A stretch of DNA of 41,253 nucleotides. It comes from an uncultured Clostridia bacterium. GTDB lineage: Bacteria > Bacillota > Clostridia > Christensenellales > Aristaeellaceae. Positions 23,019 to 29,744 of this stretch are shown here, piece after piece; position 1 is the first letter of the stretch, and each line of letters starts with the position of its first letter. The position numbers were made by a program, and so were the translations under genes. Below the pieces are notes generated by a model. It saw only the letters and a program-made list of their open reading frames with translations, had not been told where the DNA came from and did not search any database. Location: NCBI GenBank assembly GCA_946413245.1, contig CAMKJS010000024.1:1-41253 (forward strand). The letters are read 5' to 3'.

Positions 23019-24647
23019 TCATTCCGTATAATTATCCGGCAGATCGTTCTCGAACAGGATCGTGTCCCCCGCGGCGGCGTTCGCCGCGATCCATACCCGG
23101 GCTTCCTCCAGGCTGGCGGCCGTATGGATGTTTTCCTCCGGGAAGCCTGCTTCCCGAAGCCCGGCCACGATGGCTTCGCTGCGTTTTTTACCCACGGGGA
23201 TCGCCACGTCGCAGCTCTCGCCCATGATCCGGCCCAGCTGCCGGTTCAGATCCTCCTCCTGCTCGCCCAGCTCCACCATGCCCGGCGTCACCACGATCCT
23301 CCTGGGCGGGAATTCCCGCAGCACCTTCAGGGCCTGCTCCGCGCCGCGGATATTGCTGTTGAAGGCGTCGTCGATCACGGCGATCCCGCCGGGATTCGGC
23401 AGCAGCTGCAGCCGGTGCTCCACCGGAACGAGTTTGCCGATACCGTGCACGATCTGCCGGCTCGTGAGCCCGAGCTTCAGGCATACCGCCGCGCAGAGCA
23501 GAATATTGCGGATGTTCAGCTCGCCCAGCAGGGCTGTTTCGCATTCCACGCGGAAGTCCTTCGTGCACAGCAGGAAGCGGCTGCCTTCCGGCGTCACGCG
23601 GATCTCCTCCGCCCACACGTCCTCCTGCCCGGCGTCCAGCCCGGCGATCCATTTTTCCTTTTTTGTCTTTTCGTACAGCTCCCGGCAGATTCCGCCGTCG
23701 TCCGCGAAGAACGCCGTTCCGTCCTTCGGCAGGGCCTGGATCAGCTCGTACTTGGTTTTCCGGATCCGTTCCACCGTTTTGAAGGTGTCCAGATGCTGCG
23801 GCCCCACGGAGGTCAGCAGGCCCATCACCGGATGAACCAGCCGGCACATTTCCTTAATGTCCCCCACGTGCCGGGCGCCCATTTCCGCCACGAACACCCG
23901 GTGCCCCGGCTCCAGCTGGGTCCGGATCACCCGGGTCACGCCCATGGGCGTGTTATAGCTGGCCGGGGTAATCAGCGTGTGATACTTTTCCTCCAGCATG
24001 GTTCCCAGAATATATTTGACGCTCGTCTTTCCCCAGCTGCCGGTGATCCCGATCCGGATCAGGTCCGGCCTGCTTTTCAGGATGCGCTGAGCGTCCCGGA
24101 AGTACAGCTCGCTGATCAGCTTCTCCACCGGCCAGGCCAGCAGCCCCGCCAGGGCGACCCACAGCGGCAGCAGGAACGGAAAGACGAGGCAGAGCACAAA
24201 CAGCGCGTTCCAGCTCACCCGTCCCGTCCCGGGCTCCACGTGGCTTCCGAGCCTGCCGAACAGGCACAGCAGAACAAAGAACAGCACCAGGGCGAAGCCG
24301 TACAGCCGCTTCATCCGCGGCGTAAAGTTCATGGGCTTCTTGGCCTTCCGCTCCATCGTAAACGTCCGGATCAGCCAGGCGCTGGCAAAGAGAACGGTCA
24401 CCTCCGACAGCACAAGCAGCGCTTCCTGCTCCTCCGGGATCCACGCGGCCAGCCCGGCGGCGCTGCCCACCCAGATCAGCATCAGCAGCAGCCCCGGCAG
24501 GATGGACTTCAGCAGATTCCGTTTCAGCGTCCTGAAATACCCGGGAAACTGATAGCTCTCCAGCTGGAAATAATGAAACAGGGTTCTGGACGCCAGCACG
24601 CAGGACAGCGCCAGCGCGGCCAGAACGGCGACGGCCTTCCAACTCAT
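23019..24647 (-). CDS. murF: MurF-like Mur ligase with N-terminal membrane domain
   Basis: Probable UDP-MurNAc-tripeptide--D-Ala-D-Ala ligase, 542 residues. The first 175 residues contain about five hydrophobic segments (near 5-20, 49-69, 76-93, 115-131 and 146-174). This replaces the usual soluble N-terminal UDP-MurNAc-binding domain. The Mur-ligase ATPase follows: P-loop GITGSWGKTSVK at 200-211, VFVAEMGARHVGDIKEM, TSVGPQHLDTF, then the C-terminal domain with VIDDAFNSNI. These last motifs are MurF-type. It overlaps the hydrolase gene before it by ATGA and ddl after it by ATGA, so it is made with the D-Ala-D-Ala ligase that would supply its substrate. Mur-ligase identity is certain; the exact acceptor is inferred. 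Confidence 0.88.
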   Translation of the reverse strand: MSWKAVAVLAALALSCVLASRTLFHYFQLESYQFPGYFRTLKRNLLKSILPGLLLMLIWVGSAAGLAAWIPEEQEALLVLSEVTVLFASAWLIRTFTMERKAKKPMNFTPRMKRLYGFALVLFFVLLCLFGRLGSHVEPGTGRVSWNALFVLCLVFPFLLPLWVALAGLLAWPVEKLISELYFRDAQRILKSRPDLIRIGITGSWGKTSVKYILGTMLEEKYHTLITPASYNTPMGVTRVIRTQLEPGHRVFVAEMGARHVGDIKEMCRLVHPVMGLLTSVGPQHLDTFKTVERIRKTKYELIQALPKDGTAFFADDGGICRELYEKTKKEKWIAGLDAGQEDVWAEEIRVTPEGSRFLLCTKDFRVECETALLGELNIRNILLCAAVCLKLGLTSRQIVHGIGKLVPVEHRLQLLPNPGGIAVIDDAFNSNIRGAEQALKVLREFPPRRIVVTPGMVELGEQEEDLNRQLGRIMGESCDVAIPVGKKRSEAIVAGLREAGFPEENIHTAASLEEARVWIAANAAAGDTILFENDLPDNYTE

Positions 24648-25432
24648 CCTTCCGTATCCTCCCCGAGAAATTGCTCAGCGATCCGGCTGAAGCGGTCCAG
24701 CTGCTCCAGATAAGCGAAGTGGGTTCCGCCCTCCAGCACCACCAGGCCCGCGTCCGGAATCCGTTTTTCCATTTCCTGCCCCATCCACAGGGGCGTTTCC
24801 GTGTCCCTGTCTCCCCAGATCAGCAGGGTGCTCTGCCGGATTTCCGGATAGAGCTCCGTCAGATCCTGCCCCACCACCTTGACGAATGTCTTCTTCATTT
24901 CATCGTCCAGGGCGTTATAGTCCCGGCTGCCGTATTTCGCCTGGGCCTTCTTCTTCAGCTGATCCGCCAGGGGCGCCAGCACCGCGGTTTTCCGCATGGC
25001 CTCCAGGAGCTTCTTCAGCTTCTGATACTGTTCCGCCCGCTTCCGGCTCTCCTCGGACTGCTTCGGCTTGATGCCGGCGCCGCCGGTGAAGATCATCTTC
25101 GTGAACAGTTCCGGCTCCTGCACGGCGGTCCAGGCCGCCACCCGGCAACCGAAGCTGTGAGCGATCACCGCGCAGGGGGTGAACTCCGCCGCCCGCAGCA
25201 GATGAACCAGGTTTTCAGAGAACTCCGGCACCCCCCAGGGCTCCGGCGGACGGCCGCTTTTGCCGTGAGCCGGGAAATCGATCATCATCACCCGGTGCCG
25301 GTCCTTCAGGCGCTCCGCCAGCGGGCGTATCAGGTTGCAGTCGCATCCCCATCCGTGGAGCAGCAGCACCCGGGAACCCTGTTCCCCGAGCCGCTCCGTA
25401 TAGACGTCCACCCCGTCAGTCAGCATATTCAT
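24644..25432 (-). CDS. Alpha/beta hydrolase
   Basis: A cytosolic alpha/beta-fold hydrolase of about 262 residues. The oxyanion region is LLLHGWGCDCNLIRPLAERL, the nucleophile elbow AHSFGCRVAAW (Ser in G/A-H-S-x-G), the acid probably in LIWGDRDTETPLW, and the histidine in LEGGTHFAYLEQ. The catalytic triad is complete. A lysine-rich cap occurs in the middle (KLKKLLEAMRKTAV). The start is uncertain: ATG at 25432 or 25426, both within the end of the preceding acetyltransferase gene, with AGGG a short distance upstream of the latter. It overlaps murF by four bases. Substrate unknown; an esterase or a cell-wall precursor function is possible from context only. Confidence 0.88.
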   Translation of the reverse strand: MNMLTDGVDVYTERLGEQGSRVLLLHGWGCDCNLIRPLAERLKDRHRVMMIDFPAHGKSGRPPEPWGVPEFSENLVHLLRAAEFTPCAVIAHSFGCRVAAWTAVQEPELFTKMIFTGGAGIKPKQSEESRKRAEQYQKLKKLLEAMRKTAVLAPLADQLKKKAQAKYGSRDYNALDDEMKKTFVKVVGQDLTELYPEIRQSTLLIWGDRDTETPLWMGQEMEKRIPDAGLVVLEGGTHFAYLEQLDRFSRIAEQFLGEDTEG

Positions 25433-25904
25433 CCCTGTTCTTTTCTCTCCCGTCGTCCATATGCCAGATAAACCGCCGCTTGACCGGCCCGATTTCATGC
25501 TGTTCCCGGATTTCATAGGGAACCCGGACCGTGCGCTCCGCGATACAGCCCAGCCGCTCGCAGGTTTTCCGGCTGGGAACGTTGTCCGGATCGCAGGTGA
25601 TGACCACGGTGGTTTTCCCGCTCCGCCGGATTTCGTCCCGGATCAGCCGGCAGGCCCGGGCCGCGAAATGGCGGCCCCTCCAGGGCGCGTCGATATGGTA
25701 TCCGATATGGCCGTAATAGTATACGCACGGGCTTTCCCCGTCCCGGTAGCTGATCTGGCCGATCTCCCGGCGATGATCGTGCAGCGTGATCCGCCAGATC
25801 TGCTCATGCCCGAAGCCCAGGGAAGGATCCGGCGGCGTGATATGCAGCGGGATCAGATCGATCACCCCGTCCGAATACTCCGGCCGGTATCTGCGAAAAA
25901 GCAT
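25416..25904 (-). CDS. GNAT family N-acetyltransferase
   Basis: A cytosolic acetyl-CoA-dependent acetyltransferase of 162 residues. The acetyl-CoA-binding region includes YHIDAPWRGRHFAARACRLI, with a pyrophosphate loop related to R-G-x-G/A. VITCDPDNVPSRKTCERLGC is the typical Asn/Ser-containing segment that precedes the C-terminal strand in RimJ/RimL-like members. The substrate cannot be predicted. It lies three bases after fruK and overlaps the next hydrolase gene, so it belongs to the same transcript. Confidence 0.88.
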   Translation of the reverse strand: MLFRRYRPEYSDGVIDLIPLHITPPDPSLGFGHEQIWRITLHDHRREIGQISYRDGESPCVYYYGHIGYHIDAPWRGRHFAARACRLIRDEIRRSGKTTVVITCDPDNVPSRKTCERLGCIAERTVRVPYEIREQHEIGPVKRRFIWHMDDGREKNRDEYAD

Positions 25905-25907
25905 TCC

Positions 25908-26837
25908 TTACACTTCCTGTATCCGCACCTGATCCAGCAGGCGTTCAAAGTCCGAGCGCACGATCAGCTGCGTCCCGGCTGTCATCACGCTGGCCGCCCC
26001 GGCGGCGATCCCGTACCGGAAGGCCTTGACCATGTCCCCTTCCCGTTCGTATCCCAGCAGCAGGCCGCCGATCATGGCGTCCCCCGCGCCGACGGTCGAC
26101 TTGATCTCCACCCGAAGCGCCGGCGCGAAGAGCGTTTTTTCCGCGGAGACGTACATGGCGCCCATGGCGCCCATGGAAACCACCGCGTGCTCCACGCCCA
26201 GGCGGATAAAGAGCAGGGCCGCGTCCCGGATCGTCCGCATCGTGCGCAGCTCGATGCCCAGCGTTCTTTCCAGTTCTTTCAGATTTGGCTTGATCAGGAA
26301 AGGCTTCCATTCACCCTTGGCCACCAGCTCCAGTTCCTTTCCCTCGATATCCACGATACACTTTTTTCCGGCCAGGGCCTTCATCAGATCCCGGTTGGTT
26401 CCTTCCGGACATCCCGGCGGCAGGCTTCCGGTGATCACCACCATGTCGCTGTCCGCGGTTTTCTCCCGGGCCAGGCTGAAAAAGGCGTCCAGCTGTTCCG
26501 GGGTGATGGCGGCCCCGGGCTCGTTCAGCTCCGTGACGCCGGACCCGTCCCGCGTGCAGATTTTCATATTGGTGCGCACATGCCCCGGAATGGTCAGAAA
26601 ATGGTGCTTCAGGTGCTCCCTGTCCATGATGGCGCACAGGTCCGCGCTGCCTTCCTCACCCATGATGCCGACGCATTCCACGTCCAGCCCGAGCCTCTCC
26701 GCGACGACCGCCACGTTGAGCCCTTTTCCGCCCTGGTCCACCCGGATATCCTGAATCCGGTTCACCTGCCCCACCAGCAGTTTGTCCAGCTCCACCGTCT
26801 TGTCAAAGCAGGGATTCAAGCAGATGGTCGTAATCAT
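25908..26837 (-). CDS. fruK: 1-phosphofructokinase (PfkB family)
   Basis: Phosphorylates fructose 1-phosphate to fructose 1,6-bisphosphate; the closely related tagatose-6-phosphate kinase is the main alternative. It is 309 residues and cytosolic. N-terminal signature ITTICLNPCFDKTVEL and DQGGKGLNVAVVAERLG (PfkB motif 1 region); VVITGSLPPGCP; C-terminal motif STVGAGDAMIGGLLLG with the catalytic Asp in GAGD. The start has GGAGGA about eight bases upstream and a GC-rich leader. It heads a tight multi-gene run with GNAT, hydrolase and cell-wall genes. No fructose PTS gene is nearby, which is unusual because fruK usually sits with fruA. Confidence 0.92.
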   Translation of the reverse strand: MITTICLNPCFDKTVELDKLLVGQVNRIQDIRVDQGGKGLNVAVVAERLGLDVECVGIMGEEGSADLCAIMDREHLKHHFLTIPGHVRTNMKICTRDGSGVTELNEPGAAITPEQLDAFFSLAREKTADSDMVVITGSLPPGCPEGTNRDLMKALAGKKCIVDIEGKELELVAKGEWKPFLIKPNLKELERTLGIELRTMRTIRDAALLFIRLGVEHAVVSMGAMGAMYVSAEKTLFAPALRVEIKSTVGAGDAMIGGLLLGYEREGDMVKAFRYGIAAGAASVMTAGTQLIVRSDFERLLDQVRIQEV

Positions 26838-26922
26838 TTCTTCGTCCTCCGGAAATATCGTTCCCGGCCCCGGGGGCCGGATGCTTCCGCCCGGACAGTT
26901 CCGGGCCCGGGTCTTTCCTGTC

Positions 26923-26951
26923 AGTATACCATATCCGGCCCTCCGGAATCA
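26923..26951 (-). promoter_or_regulatory. Promoter of fruK (extended -10)
   Basis: On the minus strand TGG-TATACT (26923-26931) is an extended -10. A weak -35 TGATTC lies 17 bases upstream, overlapping the gntR stop. The leader downstream holds a GC-rich inverted repeat (CCGGCCCC / GGGGCCGG, 26864-26880) without a T-run. Confidence 0.55.
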
Positions 26952-27659
26952 AATGCGGAATACGAACCGGTCGCCGCGGATCCACTGCCGGCTGTTGTGC
27001 AGCGGCCTGCCCCACTGATCGTAAATGATTTCCTTCAGCTTCAGCAGCGGTGTTCCGGCCGGAACATCCAGCAGCCGCGCTTCCCTTTCCCCCGCCGTGC
27101 AGAGGGATATTTCGTGCACCGCCTGGCTGGGCTCCACTCCGAACTCCTGCAGCACGCGGTACAGGCTTCCGCTCAGGTCGGAATCCTCCAGATAGGCGTA
27201 GGCCATGGAGAAACGGTTCTGTTCCAGCACCACAGGCTCCCCGTCGGCCAGGCGCACCCGCAGGGTTTCCACCACCCGGTCCCCGTCCTGCAGGTTCAGG
27301 TCCGCCTGATCGGCGAGATCCGCCGGCAGCTCCTTCACGTGGACGACCCGGGTTCCCGGCGTGACCCGGTTGCTTCGGCAGGCGTCGTGGAAGCTGTGCA
27401 CGTTCTTCAGGTTCTGGCTGATCCGGGGAACGGACACGAAGGTTCCCTTTCCCTGTTTCCGGATCAGCAGACCTTCGTCCGTCAGCTCCTGCAGAGCCCG
27501 CCGCACCGTAACGCGGCTCACGTTGTAGCTTTCCTCCAGCATATGCTCCGGCGGAATCCGGCTGCCCACGGGATAGGCGCCTTTGGAAATATCCTCGCGA
27601 ATGCGTTGCATCAGCTGATGATAAAGCGGACTGGAGCTCTCCGACTGCAGTTTACTCAC
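26949..27659 (-). CDS. GntR family regulator with UTRA domain (HutC/YvoA type)
   Basis: A cytosolic transcription factor of 236 residues. The N-terminal winged helix (about residues 8-75) includes SPLYHQLMQRIREDISKGAY, VSRVTVRRALQELTDEGLL and RKQGKGTFV. The UTRA effector-binding domain follows, with VVETLRVRLADGEPVVLEQN and ending in RQWIRGDRFVFRI. The start is taken as GTG at 27659, with AAGGAGG nine bases upstream; a 50-residue in-frame extension does not resemble the family. Its promoter overlaps a palindrome resembling a GntR operator, so it probably represses itself. It is divergent from the GH67 gene, whose substrate may relate to its effector; it could also act on fruK downstream. Confidence 0.93.
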   Translation of the reverse strand: MSKLQSESSSPLYHQLMQRIREDISKGAYPVGSRIPPEHMLEESYNVSRVTVRRALQELTDEGLLIRKQGKGTFVSVPRISQNLKNVHSFHDACRSNRVTPGTRVVHVKELPADLADQADLNLQDGDRVVETLRVRLADGEPVVLEQNRFSMAYAYLEDSDLSGSLYRVLQEFGVEPSQAVHEISLCTAGEREARLLDVPAGTPLLKLKEIIYDQWGRPLHNSRQWIRGDRFVFRI

Positions 27660-27678
27660 CCTGGTCTTCCTCCTTTTG

Positions 27679-27734
27679 TTGTATTGAAATGTATCAATAC
27701 AATATAATGATACAACCTTTTCCGGTTTTGTCAA
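27679..27734 (-). promoter_or_regulatory. gntR promoter and palindromic operator
   Basis: On the minus strand TTGACA (27729-27734), a 16-base spacer and TATCAT (27707-27712) form the promoter. Just downstream lies a perfect palindrome, TTGTATTGA - 6 bases - TCAATACAA (27679-27702), covering the expected start of transcription. A second half-site (TTGTATCA) overlaps the -10. This is the expected layout for autorepression by a GntR protein. Confidence 0.8.
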
Positions 27735-27740
27735 GATTGC

Positions 27741-27769
27741 TTGTTCCGCAGAAGGCTTTATGGTATCAT
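27741..27769 (+). promoter_or_regulatory. Promoter of the GH67 gene
   Basis: TTGTTC (27741-27746) and TATCAT (27764-27769) are 17 bases apart, with TGG giving an extended -10. It is back to back with the gntR promoter and does not overlap the main palindrome. Confidence 0.6.
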
Positions 27770-27810
27770 TGGCTGCAGCTGCGAATTCCCCGGCGTAAGC
27801 CGTCTGCATT

Positions 27811-27837
27811 TTTCAGGCGGGCGCCCGCCCGCTGAAA
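27811..27837 (+). promoter_or_regulatory. GC-rich hairpin touching the GH67 ribosome binding site
   Basis: TTTCAG-G-CGGGCG and CGCCCGCTGAAA pair over 12 bases with one bulged G. The 3' arm ends in the AAA that begins the AAAGGA ribosome binding site (27835-27840). It could limit translation of the glucuronidase; that effect is inference. Confidence 0.4.
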
Positions 27838-27849
27838 GGACGTGTGTGT

Positions 27850-29673
27850 ATGAATACCTGGCTCCGTCTTCTTTCCTCCTTGGACGGCGCGGTTTTCTCC
27901 TCTCCGGAGGAGCTGGCGCGCCTGGAGCTTTCCCGCGCGCTGCCGGAGGATTCCTTTGCGCTCGTGCCGGATCCCGCCCTGGGAGACGGCTGGCGCCTTT
28001 CCCGGTCGGAGGGCGGCTGGATCCTGCGGGGCGGCGGAACCGGCCTTCTCTACGGCGCCTATTCCGTGATCCTGCGCCGGCTGGCCGACGGAGAGCTTCC
28101 GGAGGAGGAAGCGTCTTCCCCCCGCTATTCCCTGCGCATGATCAACTGCTGGGATAATATGGACGGCACCGTGGAGCGCGGGTATTCCGGCCGCAGTCTT
28201 TTCTTCGAGGGCGGGCGCTGCGCCTGGGAGCCGGCCCGGATGCGGGAGCTGGGACGCCTGCTGGCCTCCGTGGGCCTGAACGTGCTCTGTATCAACAACG
28301 TGAACGTGCACGAGCCCGCCCAGCAGCTGCTGGAGGATAGCCTGCCGGAGCTGGCCCGCCTGGCGGATGTTTTCCGCCCCTTCGGGGTTCGCTTGATGGT
28401 TTCCGTCGATTTCTCCCGTCCCCTGCACGCCGGCCTTCCCACCGCGGATCCGCTGGATCCGGAGGTCCGGGCCTGGTGGCGCGGCACCGCCGAAAAAGTG
28501 TACGCCGCCGTGCCGGATCTGGCCGGCTTCCTGGTCAAGGCGGACAGCGAAAACCGCCCGGGGCCCTACGCCTACGGCCGGACCCACGCGGAAGGCGCCA
28601 ACATGCTGGCGGAAGCGCTGGCCCCCTTCGGAGGCGTTCTGGTGTGGCGCGCCTTCGTCTATAACTGTCATCAGGACTGGCGGGACACCGGCACCGACCG
28701 GCCGAAGGCCGCCTTCGAGCACTATATGCCGCTGGACGGGCAGTTCGCGGAGAACGTGATCCTGCAGGTCAAGCACGGCCCCTTCGATTTCCAGGTCCGG
28801 GAGCCCCTGTCCCCGCTGCTTCTCGCCATGCGGCAAACCGCCATGGCCATGGAGCTGCAGCTGGCCCAGGAATATACCGGCCATCAGATCGATCTGTACA
28901 CGATGATTCCGATGTGGAAGGAGCTGTTCGAGGAGCTCCCGCCGAACCGGATCACCGCCCTGGCTGCCGTGTCCAACCTGGGGCGCGACGTGTGCATCAC
29001 AGGCCATCCCCTGGCCGCCGTGAACCTGTATACCTTCGGGCGCCTGGCCTGGGACCCGGCCGTGGACGCCGCCGGCGCGGTGCGGGACTGGGTGCGCCTC
29101 ACCTGGGCCCTGCCGGAGGCGCAGGAGGATGTCCTGACATCCCTGCTGCTTTCCTCCCGCCGGACCTATGAAAAATACACCGCTCCCCTGGGCATCGGCT
29201 GGATGGTGAATCCCCACGATCATTACGGGCCGAACCCCTCCGGCTACGAATACGACCAATGGGGCACCTACCACAAAGCGGACCGGAACGCGGTGGGCAT
29301 CGACCGCACCCATGCCGGAACAGGGTACCTGGACCAGTATCCGGAGGCGCTCCGCCGGAAGTACGGGGATCCCGCCTCCTGTGCGGACCTGTACCTGCTG
29401 TTCTACCACCGCCTGCCCTACACCTGGCGGATGCGGGACGGGCGCACCCTGATCCAGCGGATTTACGACGATCATTTCGAGGGGTATGAAGAAACGAAGG
29501 CGCTCGTCGAATCCCTTAAGAAGCTGGATTTCCCCGCGCCGGACCGGGAGCTGATCCTCTCCCGCGCGGAGATGCAGCTGACGGACGCCCGGGAGTGGTG
29601 CGACATCATCAACACCTTCTTCCACCGCCTCTCCGGCATTCCGGACGAACGGGGCCGCACCATTTATCCGTAA
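27850..29673 (+). CDS. aguA: GH67 alpha-glucuronidase
   Basis: Removes 4-O-methyl-glucuronic acid from the non-reducing end of xylo-oligosaccharides. It is 607 residues with no signal peptide, so it acts inside the cell on imported aldouronic acids. Family hallmarks in order: YSLRMINCWDNMDGTVERGY, then GFLVKADSENRPGPYAYGRT and HAEGANMLAEAL. These are followed by GPFDFQVREPLSPLL, the carboxylate-bearing stretch that contains the catalytic base in this family, QEYTGHQIDLYTMIPMWKEL, and WGTYHKADRNAVGIDRT. It is shorter than typical members (about 680), mainly at the N-terminus. ATG at 27850 is chosen over GTG at 27844 for spacing from AAAGGA. It stands alone between its promoter and a strong terminator, and faces a GntR regulator. 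Confidence 0.95.
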   Translation: MNTWLRLLSSLDGAVFSSPEELARLELSRALPEDSFALVPDPALGDGWRLSRSEGGWILRGGGTGLLYGAYSVILRRLADGELPEEEASSPRYSLRMINCWDNMDGTVERGYSGRSLFFEGGRCAWEPARMRELGRLLASVGLNVLCINNVNVHEPAQQLLEDSLPELARLADVFRPFGVRLMVSVDFSRPLHAGLPTADPLDPEVRAWWRGTAEKVYAAVPDLAGFLVKADSENRPGPYAYGRTHAEGANMLAEALAPFGGVLVWRAFVYNCHQDWRDTGTDRPKAAFEHYMPLDGQFAENVILQVKHGPFDFQVREPLSPLLLAMRQTAMAMELQLAQEYTGHQIDLYTMIPMWKELFEELPPNRITALAAVSNLGRDVCITGHPLAAVNLYTFGRLAWDPAVDAAGAVRDWVRLTWALPEAQEDVLTSLLLSSRRTYEKYTAPLGIGWMVNPHDHYGPNPSGYEYDQWGTYHKADRNAVGIDRTHAGTGYLDQYPEALRRKYGDPASCADLYLLFYHRLPYTWRMRDGRTLIQRIYDDHFEGYEETKALVESLKKLDFPAPDRELILSRAEMQLTDAREWCDIINTFFHRLSGIPDERGRTIYP

Positions 29674-29697
29674 CGGAACGGATCCATAACAGCGTGC

Positions 29698-29737
29698 AAA
29701 AAGAGACGCCGGTCTGTTTTCACCGGCGTCTCTTTTT
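29698..29737. terminator. Bidirectional terminator between aguA and the M16C peptidase gene
   Basis: AAAAAGAGACGCCGGT and its exact complement ACCGGCGTCTCTTTTT flank an eight-base loop between two convergent genes, with A and T runs suited to both strands. Confidence 0.95.
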
Positions 29738-29744
29738 GTTTCAT

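Noticed and set aside
26864-26880. GC-rich palindrome in the fruK leader as a terminator or riboswitch
   Set aside because: The loop is a single base unless inner pairs open, there is no T-run, and no riboswitch core is recognised.
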